NCBI RefSeq assembly: GCF_051846935.1
Contig: NZ_JBPYCS010000026.1
Location: 1-35,855 of the forward strand
DNA from: JBPYCR01 sp051846935
GTDB taxonomy: Bacteria > Bacillota > Bacilli > Bacillales > Amphibacillaceae
Direction: 5' to 3'
Length of the DNA stretch: 35,855 nucleotides
The notes under the pieces were generated by a model. That model made no database searches and was not told the DNA's origin. It worked only from the letters and a program-made list of their open reading frames with translations. Positions 1-8,851 of this stretch are shown piece by piece. Within the stretch, counting starts at the first letter, position 1; each line of letters begins with the position of its first letter. The translations under genes were made by a program, and so were the position numbers.

Positions 1-1152
1 TTTTCCCCTGCAATTACCCCCTTTGTACTAAAGCAAAGAAAGAAAGTAGTGCTTATTCAAACAACTGCTAAAGATAGAAAGATACTTATAACAGGGGTTC
101 CATTATTTAATGAATCACACGAAGTAGAGTTTGTACTTAGTTACTCCTATGAAGTCTCAGAGTTATTGACTCTCCAAGGGTACTTAAATGAACTGGAAGG
201 AGAGATGTCTAAAATAAAGGAAGAATTAGATTTACTCCGTCACAGAAAGTTAAGTACAGAAGGCATTGTTACAGAAAGTATGTATATGAAGCAGGTTATA
301 AAAACGGTTAACAAAGTGGCTCCAATAAATGTGTCTGTTTTGATTTATGGGGAAAATGGTGTAGGAAAGTCTACCATAGCGAAGCTCATTCATAACCAAA
401 GTAGTCAAAAAGATGGACCTTTTATTGAAGTAAATTGTGCCACGATCCCTGACGCGATTTTTGAGCATGAATTATGGGGAAGAACAGGAGCTACAACAAT
501 TGAACTTAGAAATAAAGCTGGTTTCCTTCGATTAGCACAATCTGGAACATTGTACTTACAGGGTGTCGATGAACTTTCATTATCTTCTCAAACAAATTTA
601 ATGAAAGCGCTTAAAGAAACAAAAGGTAACTTTCGAATAATTAGTTCAACCAAACGGGAGCTAGAAACTTTAAAGGCAAATAAACAATTCAGAGAAGATT
701 TATTTTATTTTTTGCATGTAGTTCCTATTCATATTAAACCGTTAAAAGAAAGATTAGAAGATTTAAGTAAAGTCATTTTAGATTATGTAGATAAATTTAC
801 ATCGTTTTATCAATTAAATAAAAAATTATCAGATGATCTTTTTCACGAGTTACTTCATATGGAATGGAGTGGAAATCATATGGAGGTGAAAAATGTAATA
901 GAACGATTGGTAGTTCAAAGTGAATCCGATATTATAACGAAAGATGATTTGCCGATTGAGTACAGAAGGAGTGGTTCCGGTTTGGCGATAGTAGAGATAG
1001 AAGGGCGTAAATTAACAACTATTTTAGAGAAAGTGGAGGAACGCGTTTTACTGAGTGCACAAAAACGTTATAAAACTACTACTGAAATGGCAAAAGCTTT
1101 AGGGATTAGCCAACCATCTGTAGTTAGAAAGTTAAAAAAGTATTCAACATAG
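1..1152 (+). CDS. Degenerate sigma54-activator-like AAA+ transcriptional regulator (5'-partial)
   Basis: The frame is open to the window edge, so the N-terminus is missing; a GTG at 49 is inside the gene. Residues below count from 49. The first ~45 residues look like the end of a PAS-type sensor, followed by a short coiled coil (45-66) and an AAA+ domain (about 75-300) with Walker A GENGVGKS (101-108). A TyrR-type HTH closes it (344-365, MAKALGISQPSVVRKLKK). Several hallmarks are lost. The GAFTGA loop that contacts sigma54 is replaced by RTGATTIELRNKAG (145-158). The Walker B LDEIGE reads LQGVDE (170-175). The second arginine of FREDLYYRL is Phe (FREDLFYFL). By family knowledge it should not activate sigma54 promoters and may act like TyrR with the main sigma factor. 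It sits 15 bp before the aminotransferase gene, so it probably regulates, and may be co-transcribed with, the downstream catabolic cluster. Confidence 0.85.
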   Translation, partial: FSPAITPFVLKQRKKVVLIQTTAKDRKILITGVPLFNESHEVEFVLSYSYEVSELLTLQGYLNELEGEMSKIKEELDLLRHRKLSTEGIVTESMYMKQVIKTVNKVAPINVSVLIYGENGVGKSTIAKLIHNQSSQKDGPFIEVNCATIPDAIFEHELWGRTGATTIELRNKAGFLRLAQSGTLYLQGVDELSLSSQTNLMKALKETKGNFRIISSTKRELETLKANKQFREDLFYFLHVVPIHIKPLKERLEDLSKVILDYVDKFTSFYQLNKKLSDDLFHELLHMEWSGNHMEVKNVIERLVVQSESDIITKDDLPIEYRRSGSGLAIVEIEGRKLTTILEKVEERVLLSAQKRYKTTTEMAKALGISQPSVVRKLKKYST

Positions 1153-1167
1153 GAGGTGGGGCTTTGC

Positions 1168-2481
1168 ATGACTAACAGACAGTGTGACTGGAAAGAATTA
1201 GTTGATTCCATTGGTAACTTTCTCGCACCTAGTATGGCTAAGGATCACCCTAATTTACCTGTCGTTAAAGCAGAAGGGTGTTACTACTATGGGTTAGATG
1301 GAAATAAATATCTAGATTTTACTTCTGGTATTGCAGTTGAAAATGTAGGGCATAGACATCCAACCGTTGTACAAGCGATAAAAGACAGTGCGGATCATTT
1401 AGTGCATGGTCCATCAGGTGTCATTATCTATGAATCGATTTTAAAGTTAGCCGAGGAGCTTCAAGCTATACTGCCGTCAAAGTTGGATAATTTTTTCTTT
1501 GCGAATAGTGGTGCAGAGGCAATTGAAGGTGCAATAAAGTTAGCGAAGTATGTTACGAAGCGGCCCTATGTCGTTTCTTTTACTGGTTGCTTTCATGGTC
1601 GTTCCATAGGTGCATTGAGTGTTTCTACATCCAAAAGCAAGTATCGCAAACATCAGCAGCCTTCCTGGCTAACGTACCAATTGCCATATGCGGATCCGGA
1701 ATATTGTCCGGAAAGAAAAAATCCTGATTTATTCTTTCCTAAAAAACTGGAAAGAGATGCTGAAAGTTTATTTCAGCACCAGGTCGATCCCGAAGAGGTT
1801 GCTTGTATGATTGTTGAACCAATCAAGGGTGAGGGTGGATATATTATCCCACCTAAAGCTTGGTTGAAAAAGATTAGGGAAATATGTGATCGTCATGGTA
1901 TATTGTTAATTTTCGATGAGATCCAGACTGGTTTTGGAAGAACTGGCAACTGGTTTGCTGCACAGACGTTTGATGTTGTGCCTGATATTATGGCAATTGC
2001 AAAAGGGATAGCTGCAGGTTTACCGCTTAGTGCAACGGTAGCGTCAAAGGAGCTTATGTCTCAATGGCCAATGGGATCGCACGGTACTACGTTTGGCGGA
2101 AATCCAATAGCTTGCGCAGCAGCTCGGGCGTCACTTGCAGTGATTAAAGAAGAAAATCTTTTGGATAATGCCAACGCAATGGGAGAATACGCACTTCATC
2201 GTTTAAACGAGATGAAAAGTGCATATTCGGTTATTGATGATGTACGAGGAGTTGGTTTAATGATTGGGGTAGCAATAAAAGATGCTCACACAGGTAGGGC
2301 AGATGGCGATACTTCTAAGAAAATATTAAACATGTGTTTAGATAAGGGGGTTTTATTCTATCCATGCGGAAGTTCAGGAGAGGTAATTCGGATGATACCA
2401 CCTTTAACAGTGACAAAGGAACAAATAGATCAAGGATTGGATATTTTTGAAGAGGTCTTAACATCCTTTGAAAGAAATTGA
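1168..2481 (+). CDS. Class III PLP aminotransferase (4-aminobutyrate/ornithine-type)
   Basis: A 437-residue class III (GabT/ArgD fold) aminotransferase. It moves an amino group from an omega-amino or diamino acid to a 2-oxo acid. Visible motifs are the cofactor-phosphate site FFANSGAEAIEGAIKLAK, the PLP-stacking FHGRSIGALS, the ring-nitrogen Asp in LLIFDEIQTGFGRTG (D250) and the Schiff-base lysine in IMAIAKGIAAGLP (K279). The frame extends to a GTG at 1156, but that GTG lies within the Shine-Dalgarno AGGAGGTG (1151-1158). ATG 1168 has ideal spacing and is chosen. Length fits the family (420-460). It starts 15 bp after the regulator gene, which suggests co-transcription. Family members differ in substrate (GABA, diaminobutyrate, ornithine, beta-alanine), and the sequence alone does not settle it. 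Confidence 0.88.
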   Translation: MTNRQCDWKELVDSIGNFLAPSMAKDHPNLPVVKAEGCYYYGLDGNKYLDFTSGIAVENVGHRHPTVVQAIKDSADHLVHGPSGVIIYESILKLAEELQAILPSKLDNFFFANSGAEAIEGAIKLAKYVTKRPYVVSFTGCFHGRSIGALSVSTSKSKYRKHQQPSWLTYQLPYADPEYCPERKNPDLFFPKKLERDAESLFQHQVDPEEVACMIVEPIKGEGGYIIPPKAWLKKIREICDRHGILLIFDEIQTGFGRTGNWFAAQTFDVVPDIMAIAKGIAAGLPLSATVASKELMSQWPMGSHGTTFGGNPIACAAARASLAVIKEENLLDNANAMGEYALHRLNEMKSAYSVIDDVRGVGLMIGVAIKDAHTGRADGDTSKKILNMCLDKGVLFYPCGSSGEVIRMIPPLTVTKEQIDQGLDIFEEVLTSFERN

Positions 2482-2569
2482 AATGGGAGAAGGAACGTAA
2501 TAAAGCCAAGAATACAAAACTCTTTTAAAATAATATGAATTAAATCTTCATATTTATATTGTATATTAC

Positions 2570-2592
2570 CTTCTCATTCTTTATATGAGAAG
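2570..2592 (+). promoter_or_regulatory. Hairpin in the leader of the carrier gene
   Basis: Perfect 8-bp arms CTTCTCAT (2570-2577) and ATGAGAAG (2585-2592) enclose a 7-nt loop, 31 bp before the carrier start. There is no U-run, so it is not a normal terminator. It may be a leader stem or an operator for the upstream regulator. No sigma54 -24/-12 element (GG-N10-GC) was seen in 2482-2623. That gap otherwise holds only AT-rich sequence and the AAAGGAGG ribosome site. Confidence 0.35.
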
Positions 2593-2623
2593 AAAATATA
2601 AAACACCCAAAGGAGGAAAGTAA

Positions 2624-4030
2624 ATGGCTTCACAAAAAAATGCTATTGATTTACAAAACAGGTTTAAAGTACCTCATGTTTATGTCATTATTTTTTGTTT
2701 GATTGTTTTAGCGGCAGTTGCTACGTACATTGTTCCGGCAGGCGAATACGAGCGTATTACGGATGATGATGGGAGGACAATTGTTGTTGAAGGTACGTTC
2801 ACACAGATTGACTCAACTCCTGTTGGTTTTATGGAGATCTTTCAGTCGCTGCATCAAGGGATGGTCGATGGAGCAAGTATTATTTTCTTTATTTTTATTA
2901 TTGGTGGTGCTTTTGGAATATTCCGAGCTACAGGAGCCTTAGACGGTGCTATTAATAGTATTTCTTCAAAAATGAATGGGAAGGAAATATATTTAATTCC
3001 AATATTGATGGTGTTTTTTGCATTAGGTGGTGCGGTGTTTGGTATGGCTGAAGAAACAATTCCATACATCATGATTATTACACCACTTGCTTTGATGCTT
3101 GGGTATGACTCTATCGTAGGGGCAGCAATAGTTTTAGGTGGTGCATCAGCCGGTTTTTCTGCTGCGTTTATGAATCCATTTACGGTTGGTGTGGCGCAGG
3201 GAATTGCCGAGCTACCAATTTATTCCGGTTTTATGCCTCGAATTATATTTTGGGTGATTTTCGTTGCAGTAAGTATTACGTATGTTATGTTGTATGCAAG
3301 GAAAATTAAAAATGATCCGACTAAAAGTCTAATGTATGAAGAAGATCAAAAAAGAAATAATGAATCTAATCATAATGACGGAACAAAGATAACGAAACGC
3401 CAGATGATTATATTAGGTGTACTTCTTCTTACTATCATTGTTTTGGCGTTTGGAGTCATGGAATACGGCTGGTATATTAAAGAAATTGCCGGGTTATTTT
3501 TCCTCATGGGAGTTGTAATGGGGATGATCGCAAAAATGCATGTTAATGATATAGCGGAGTCATTTGTTAAAGGGTGCGAAGTCCTTGTACTAGGTGCTTT
3601 AGTTGTTGGTTTTGCCTATTCTATCTTAGTAGTTTTACAAGAAGGAAGTATCATGGATACGATTTTATACGGGTTGGCGAGTGCTGTTAGTGGATTGCCG
3701 ACAGGTCTATCTGCATTGGGCATGTATGCTTCTCAGGCTTTATTAAATTTTGTTGTTCCGTCTGGAAGCGGACAAGCGGCACTAACTATGCCACTGATGA
3801 CCCCACTAGCAGATTTAGTAGGAGTAAGCAGACAAACAGCCGTTTTAGCATACCAATTTGGTGATGGTATTTCGAATATTTTTACACCTACGTCCGGTTA
3901 CTTTATGGCTGGCTTGGCCGCAGCAGGGATTACTTGGACGAAGTGGGTACGATGGGTATGGCCGTTAATTGTCATTCAATATGTATTAGCTGGTGTTTTT
4001 ATCACAATTGCACACTTATTTATTTTTTAA
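2624..4030 (+). CDS. YfcC/DcuC-family membrane carrier (amino acid or dicarboxylate)
   Basis: A 468-residue integral membrane protein with about 12 hydrophobic helices. The N-terminus KVPHVYVIIFCLIVLAAVAT followed by YIVPAGEYER is the classic opening of the YfcC/ArcD-like branch of the C4-dicarboxylate carrier (DcuC) superfamily. Further family patterns are GGAFGIFRATGALD, FGMAEETIPY, NPFTVGVAQGIAELP and VPSGSGQAALTMPLM. A hydrophilic cytoplasmic loop lies at about 230-255. Members are secondary transporters for basic amino acids, peptides or dicarboxylates, and few have been tested. The neighbours (aminotransferases, M20 hydrolase, epimerase) suggest uptake of an amino acid or N-acyl/dipeptide-like compound. 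The ATG at 2624 is preceded by AAAGGAGG at suitable distance. Confidence 0.85.
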   Translation: MASQKNAIDLQNRFKVPHVYVIIFCLIVLAAVATYIVPAGEYERITDDDGRTIVVEGTFTQIDSTPVGFMEIFQSLHQGMVDGASIIFFIFIIGGAFGIFRATGALDGAINSISSKMNGKEIYLIPILMVFFALGGAVFGMAEETIPYIMIITPLALMLGYDSIVGAAIVLGGASAGFSAAFMNPFTVGVAQGIAELPIYSGFMPRIIFWVIFVAVSITYVMLYARKIKNDPTKSLMYEEDQKRNNESNHNDGTKITKRQMIILGVLLLTIIVLAFGVMEYGWYIKEIAGLFFLMGVVMGMIAKMHVNDIAESFVKGCEVLVLGALVVGFAYSILVVLQEGSIMDTILYGLASAVSGLPTGLSALGMYASQALLNFVVPSGSGQAALTMPLMTPLADLVGVSRQTAVLAYQFGDGISNIFTPTSGYFMAGLAAAGITWTKWVRWVWPLIVIQYVLAGVFITIAHLFIF

Positions 4031-4052
4031 TTCGTATGAAAGCAATGTAATT

Positions 4053-4105
4053 GCTGTAGCCAGGGTAAATCCTGATTAGAGTCCGCATATACCCTTGGCT
4101 ACAGC
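4053..4105 (+). promoter_or_regulatory. Long intercistronic hairpin
   Basis: Arms GCTGTAGCCAGGGTA (4053-4067) and TACCCTTGGCTACAGC (4090-4105) pair over 15 bp with a single bulged base and a 22-nt loop. It fills most of the gap between the carrier and the M20 hydrolase genes. No U-tract follows, so full intrinsic termination is unlikely. Possible roles are an mRNA-stabilising or processing stem that sets relative expression, an operator, or a small palindromic repeat. Confidence 0.6.
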
Positions 4106-4132
4106 GTATAGTAGAACTAGAAAGGGGATTCT

Positions 4133-5284
4133 ATGGATAAGCAAACGATATCACAGTTGGCTGAACAAGCGATTCATGATAGACGTTATTTACACCAACA
4201 TCCCGAGCTGTCATGGCAAGAGTTTGAAACATCAGCCTTTATTCGAAATCGGCTCGTTGAGTTAGGAATAGAAATATTGGATTTCGAACCACCGAGTACT
4301 GTTGGGTTTATAAAGGGAACGAGTGGTGACAAAACAATTGCACTAAGAGCTGATATAGATGCTCTTCCATTGTTGGAGGAAGGTGATAAAAGTTACAATT
4401 CACAACGTACAGGTGTTTCACATGCTTGTGGTCATGATGGGCATACGGCAATTTTGCTTGCCGTTGCAGCATGGATATCTGAACATCGTGCCGAGGTAGA
4501 ATCAAATGTTATGCTTATATTTCAACCGGCTGAGGAAGTGACTCCAAGTGGAGCAGAGCACTTAACTAAACTTGGAGTATTGGATCAGGTGGATGCGGTA
4601 TTTGGTATTCATTTGTGGCAAGGGTTGGAAACGGGGAAAATCGGCTTATCTCATGGTCCAATGATGGCATCGGCTGATGATTTTGAAATTACGATTGAGG
4701 GTGGAGGTGGGCACGGTTCTATGCCTCATGAAACAGTCGATCCTATTTATATTTCATCACATATAATTCAAGGACTCCAATCTATTGTTAGTCGTAAAAC
4801 GGATCCGACGCAAACAAAAGTTATATCTGTTGGGAAAATAGAGTCTGGTTCAACCTATAATATCATACCTAGTTCTGCAAAATTACTAGGTACTGTTAGG
4901 GGATTTGACATACAAACAATAGACTTGATACGTTCAAAAATGACCCAAATTGTAGAAGGTATTTGCTCAAGCTTTGATGCGGAAGGAAAACTACATTACA
5001 TACCAGGCACACCACCGCTTATTAATGATCCTGAGCAAAGCCGATTTGTTGAGAAGGTAATTCGTGATTCGTTTGGGGATAATACATTTGAGTTACTTGA
5101 ACAAATTATGGGCGGTGAAGACTTTTCTCATTATTTATTAAAAAAGCCGGGTGCTTTTATCTTTGTTGGAATGGGTGGAAAAAAGAGTGCCTATCCTCAT
5201 CATCATCCACGATTTGATATTAATGAAGATGTATTTCCATCAGCCATTGAACTATTTATTAATATAGTGAAAAAATTCAACTAG
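4133..5284 (+). CDS. M20 family metal-dependent amidohydrolase (aminoacylase-like)
   Basis: A 383-residue cytoplasmic hydrolase of the M20 / HipO-AmaA-YtnL type, which removes acyl groups from N-acyl amino acids or related amides with two metal ions. Seen in order: HQHPELSWQEFET (21-33), ALRADIDALPL (70-80), the metal site SHACGHDGHTA (96-106), FQPAEEV (130-136), GIHLW (158-162), the dimerisation-lid segment GGGGHGSMPHETVDP and the C-terminal GGEDFSHYL ahead of HHHPRFDI. All expected metal-binding residues appear present, so the enzyme should be active. No signal peptide. It lies after the carrier, which fits hydrolysis of an imported N-acylated substrate. The M20 step of (hydroxy)ectoine breakdown is a related alternative. 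Confidence 0.9.
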   Translation: MDKQTISQLAEQAIHDRRYLHQHPELSWQEFETSAFIRNRLVELGIEILDFEPPSTVGFIKGTSGDKTIALRADIDALPLLEEGDKSYNSQRTGVSHACGHDGHTAILLAVAAWISEHRAEVESNVMLIFQPAEEVTPSGAEHLTKLGVLDQVDAVFGIHLWQGLETGKIGLSHGPMMASADDFEITIEGGGGHGSMPHETVDPIYISSHIIQGLQSIVSRKTDPTQTKVISVGKIESGSTYNIIPSSAKLLGTVRGFDIQTIDLIRSKMTQIVEGICSSFDAEGKLHYIPGTPPLINDPEQSRFVEKVIRDSFGDNTFELLEQIMGGEDFSHYLLKKPGAFIFVGMGGKKSAYPHHHPRFDINEDVFPSAIELFINIVKKFN

Positions 5285-5299
5285 CATAGGAGGATGTAT

Positions 5300-6277
5300 A
5301 TGTCATTAAAAGTTACGTTTCAAGATATACTTCTTGCAGGGAAACGTCTACGTGGAAGGGTATTTGATACGCCATTAATTTATTCAGATATGTTATCACA
5401 AAAAGTCGATACTGAAGTTTGGTTTAAAATGGAGTGTCTTCAAAAGACAGGATCCTTTAAAGTACGCGGCGCATTGAATAAATTGGATTCTTTAACAGCG
5501 GAGGAGTTAAAAAAAGGAGTGACTACAGCTTCTGCAGGGAACCATGCACAAGGACTGGCTTATGCGGCGTCATTAAAAAACGCTTCTGCAAAAATAGTAG
5601 TTCCAAATAACACCCCAGAGACTAAAAGAGCGGGCATCAAAAGGCTTGGCGGAGAATTGATTGTACACGGTTCCACTTATGATGAAGCCGAAGAATATGC
5701 TTATACCCTTTCCGATCAAACTGGAAGGGTTTTTGTTAACGCATTTGAGGATGATTATATCATCGCAGGACAAGGGACTTCAGCGCTTGAGGCATTTTTA
5801 AAAGAACCTGATTTTGATGCGGTTGTCGTACCGGCTGGTGGCGGCGGTTTATTATGCGGTGTGGCATTGGTTGCCAAGGCTATCAATCCAGATATAAAAG
5901 TGATTGGAGTACAAACACATGCCTCTCCTCCATGGTATTACGCATTTAAAGCTGGGAAACTAGTGGATGTAGCCTATAAAGACTCTTATGCAGAAGGTCT
6001 TCATGGTGGTATTACACAAGGGAATCTAGATCTTGTTTTAGAAGTTGTCGATGATTTTGTATTAGTTGAAGAAGAAAGTGTTGCTAGGGCAGTACACTGG
6101 ATGGCGAAGGAGCACCATTACATGATTGAGGGCTCTGGAGCGGTCGGAATTGCTGCATTTCAAGATGGACTATTAGAAAGCTTGAAAGGAAAAAAGGTTT
6201 TGAACTTAGTTACAGGAAGTAATATTGATAGCAATAGGTTAGCTCAATTTACGCAAATGTATGGAAATACAGAATGA
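5300..6277 (+). CDS. Threonine/serine dehydratase-like PLP enzyme
   Basis: A 325-residue fold-type II PLP enzyme without the C-terminal regulatory domain of biosynthetic IlvA. It resembles catabolic TdcB, serine racemase and EutB-type proteins. Motifs: the PLP lysine in KTGSFKVRGA (K54), TASAGNHAQGLAYAA, and the phosphate-binding glycine loop GGGGLLCG. The family deaminates hydroxy-amino acids to 2-oxo acids plus ammonia, or racemises them. An in-frame ATG at 5294 abuts the Shine-Dalgarno AGGAGG (5288-5293). ATG 5300 has the proper spacing and is chosen. It starts 15 bp after the M20 gene, so the two are probably co-transcribed. The M20 + EutB-like + class III aminotransferase mix is reminiscent of hydroxyectoine catabolism, but the partners DoeA and EutC are not seen here. 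Confidence 0.85.
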   Translation: MSLKVTFQDILLAGKRLRGRVFDTPLIYSDMLSQKVDTEVWFKMECLQKTGSFKVRGALNKLDSLTAEELKKGVTTASAGNHAQGLAYAASLKNASAKIVVPNNTPETKRAGIKRLGGELIVHGSTYDEAEEYAYTLSDQTGRVFVNAFEDDYIIAGQGTSALEAFLKEPDFDAVVVPAGGGGLLCGVALVAKAINPDIKVIGVQTHASPPWYYAFKAGKLVDVAYKDSYAEGLHGGITQGNLDLVLEVVDDFVLVEEESVARAVHWMAKEHHYMIEGSGAVGIAAFQDGLLESLKGKKVLNLVTGSNIDSNRLAQFTQMYGNTE

Positions 6278-6445
6278 TGTAACGTAGTTTATTGAATCGA
6301 AAATGAAATTTTATAGTCTGACACGATTGGTTTTTATGTAGGGAACACCTTATATGATTCGGACGCTATTCAGGATACTACGAACAGAATAAACAAATAG
6401 CTCCTAAATGATGAGCAGAAAAATTTTTAGTAGGAGGGATTAGAT

Positions 6446-7552
6446 TTGGAAATAAAAAAAGTAGAAGTTTTTGGTATCCGATTAGGGTTAAAAAAGCCTT
6501 TTATTGTCTCCTATGACAGATATGATGATATGCCGATTATTATAACGAGGCTGGAAACAGAAAACGGTACGGTTGGATGGGGCGAAGCGGTGCCGGACCA
6601 GCACGTGACCGGTGAAACTTGGGAAAGTACATTACAAATAATTGAACGTGAATTAGCTCCACTCGTCATTGGTGAATCTCCTTTTAATATGAACCTCATT
6701 CATAAAAGAATGGATGAAAAGATATATGATGTCCCTTCAGCAAAAGCGGCTATCGATATTGCCCTTTATGATTTAATGGGAAAATTGACTGGTCAACCAA
6801 TATACAGGTTAATTGGTGGACAAGCTCATGAAAAGCTGGATATTCCACAGGTAATCAGTATCTTATCACCTGAAGAAATGGCTTTTGAAGCTAAACAAAT
6901 AGTTAGTGAAGGATATAACAATGTTAAAATAAAAGTAGGTACTGACCCCGAAGAAGATATTGAACGAATCCGGGCTGTTCGACAGGCTATTCCTAGTCAT
7001 ATTAAGCTACGAGTGGATGCCAATCAAGGTTGGAATACAACCGGTGCTATTTACGTTATTGAACATACGAAAGACTGTAATGTGGAATGGTACGAGCAAC
7101 CGGTCAAAGCAGGAGACCATACGTCTATGGCGGAAATAAGGAAGGCTACTTATGCGAATATAATGGCGGATGAAAGTATTCATCGTACAGAAGATTTACT
7201 AAAATTAATAGAATTGCGTGGGGCGGACCTAGTTAATATTAAACTAATGAAAACCGGCGGGATTTATCCGGCTTTAGCACTCGCTAATTTAGCAGAAACA
7301 GCGGGGATGCAATGCCAAGTTGGGTCCATGGTCGAATCTGCTATTGCAACGATGGCTGGTGCCCATTTATCTTTGTCTCAATCGATTATAAAGTCAAATG
7401 AAATGGTAGGCCCGCTAATGTTTACGGAAGATGTAGCCACAACCAATTATCATAATGGATTAATAGAAATTAGTGATGCTCCTGGACTTGGCATTGATGT
7501 GGATGAAGCTTTTGTAAGAGATAAGACCATCCATTATTGTTCCGTTAAATGA
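6446..7552 (+). CDS. Enolase-superfamily epimerase (dipeptide epimerase / muconate lactonizing subgroup)
   Basis: A 368-residue enolase-superfamily enzyme of the MLE subgroup. The capping domain is residues 1-125; the barrel carries the KxK motif VKIKVG (K161, K163), metal ligands D191 (RVDANQGW), E217 (WYEQP) and D242 (MADES), and the second catalytic lysine K266 in LVNIKLMKTGG. This Lys pair matches L-Ala-D/L-Glu (dipeptide) epimerases and N-succinylamino-acid racemases. WGEAVP near 45-50 and GSMVESAIATMAGAH in the C-terminal part are also typical. It abstracts an alpha proton and so interconverts epimers; a dehydratase role (as in 3-hydroxyproline dehydratase relatives) is an alternative. 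The start is TTG with AGGAGGG (6432-6438) 7 bp upstream; no ATG fits. The 168-bp gap upstream may carry its own promoter. Confidence 0.85.
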   Translation: MEIKKVEVFGIRLGLKKPFIVSYDRYDDMPIIITRLETENGTVGWGEAVPDQHVTGETWESTLQIIERELAPLVIGESPFNMNLIHKRMDEKIYDVPSAKAAIDIALYDLMGKLTGQPIYRLIGGQAHEKLDIPQVISILSPEEMAFEAKQIVSEGYNNVKIKVGTDPEEDIERIRAVRQAIPSHIKLRVDANQGWNTTGAIYVIEHTKDCNVEWYEQPVKAGDHTSMAEIRKATYANIMADESIHRTEDLLKLIELRGADLVNIKLMKTGGIYPALALANLAETAGMQCQVGSMVESAIATMAGAHLSLSQSIIKSNEMVGPLMFTEDVATTNYHNGLIEISDAPGLGIDVDEAFVRDKTIHYCSVK

Positions 7553-7613
7553 TGAAACAAATACGTTCATAATTTCATAGTTTTGATATACAACAATGTG
7601 GAGGAGAGTAAAG

Positions 7614-8741
7614 GTGGAAATTAAACATTTTAAGATAGAAGAATGGATGAACGAGTATGAGGATAATGCAGTTTATAATTTAGCAGAAACATGTGTGGAT
7701 TCTGTAACCTTAGGTGAACTTATCGCGCTCGGTGGACAAACTCCTGATCATTTCTTTAAAAATCTGTCTGATATGAAGTTAACCTATGGTCATATTACAG
7801 GTTCCCCGGCGTTTAAGGGCGAAGTAGCCAAACTTTATAAAACTGTTAAATCAGATAATGTTTTGGTAATGAACGGAGCGATCGGCGCTAATTTCTTATT
7901 ATTGTATTCCCTTATCAAGCCTGGTGATGAGGTGATTTGTGTACAGCCGACATATCAACAGCTGTATTCAGTTCCTGAGTCTTTTGGTGCAACAGTTAAA
8001 CTTTTGACATTGAAAAAGGAGAATGGTTTTTTCCCTGATTTAGAGGAGTTGGCCGCTCTTGTATCTAGCAAAACAAAATTAATTATCATTAACAACCCGA
8101 ATAACCCTACAGGTGCTGTGATGGAGGAACCAATGCTTCAACAAATTGTTGCAATTGCTAAATCTGTGGATGCTTATTTATTATGTGATGAGGTTTATCG
8201 TGGACTTCTTCAAGATTCGAGCATGAACGTACCATCGATTGTTGACATTTACGAGAAGGGCATCAGTACAGGGAGTATGTCAAAAGCACTTTCCCTTGCA
8301 GGCCTTAGATTAGGATGGATCGCGGCATCCGAGGAAATAATTGAGGAATGTGAAAAGCATCGTGATTATACAACAATTAGTTGCGGAATGATAGACGATA
8401 TACTTGCTGTTCACGCATTGAAAAATTACGATAAAATAATGGAGCGAAACTTAAAGATTGTCCGTGATAATTTGGAAATACTTGATAAGTGGATTCAAAA
8501 TGAACCAAATATCAATTATGTTAAACCACAAGGAGGGACGACCGCAATTCTTTCTTATAATTATGACGTGTCATCTGTGGATTTTTGTCTAGGATTATAT
8601 GAAGAAAGTGGAACATTCCTCGCCCCTGGCAGTTGCTTTGACATGGAAGGGACAGTTCGAATAGGCTATGCATGTGATACGAACGTCTTGAGGCAGGGCT
8701 TGCAAAAAGTATCCGAATATTTAAGAGGAAAGTTTCTTTAG
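7614..8741 (+). CDS. Class I/II PLP aminotransferase
   Basis: A 375-residue fold-type I aminotransferase or C-S lyase-like enzyme. Motifs: INNPNNPTG, CDEVYRGL, the PLP lysine in STGSMSKALSLAGLRLGW (K224) and a C-terminal VRIGYA segment. The N-terminus (HFKIEEWMNEYEDNAVYNLAE) matches a Bacillaceae group related to capreomycidine-synthase-like aminotransferases. The frame could begin at ATG 7596, but that places the Shine-Dalgarno GGAGGAGAG (7600-7608) inside the coding region; GTG 7614 is correctly spaced and is chosen. It is the last gene of the cluster, 61 bp after the epimerase gene and followed by a terminator. The likely role is transamination of the amino acid released by the earlier enzymes. 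Confidence 0.85.
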   Translation: MEIKHFKIEEWMNEYEDNAVYNLAETCVDSVTLGELIALGGQTPDHFFKNLSDMKLTYGHITGSPAFKGEVAKLYKTVKSDNVLVMNGAIGANFLLLYSLIKPGDEVICVQPTYQQLYSVPESFGATVKLLTLKKENGFFPDLEELAALVSSKTKLIIINNPNNPTGAVMEEPMLQQIVAIAKSVDAYLLCDEVYRGLLQDSSMNVPSIVDIYEKGISTGSMSKALSLAGLRLGWIAASEEIIEECEKHRDYTTISCGMIDDILAVHALKNYDKIMERNLKIVRDNLEILDKWIQNEPNINYVKPQGGTTAILSYNYDVSSVDFCLGLYEESGTFLAPGSCFDMEGTVRIGYACDTNVLRQGLQKVSEYLRGKFL

Positions 8742-8851
8742 AAATAGATGATGTAGCTATTAGATATGTATGGTATTTATTATCCATTAATAATATTTGC
8801 TTGATGAAACGACTTGAAAAATAAATATAAATAGAGCTTTTTATGTAACAG

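Noticed and set aside
6278..6445. T-box or riboswitch in the gap before the epimerase gene
   Set aside because: No GGGTGGNACCGCG T-box core, no terminator stem and no known riboswitch consensus were visible.
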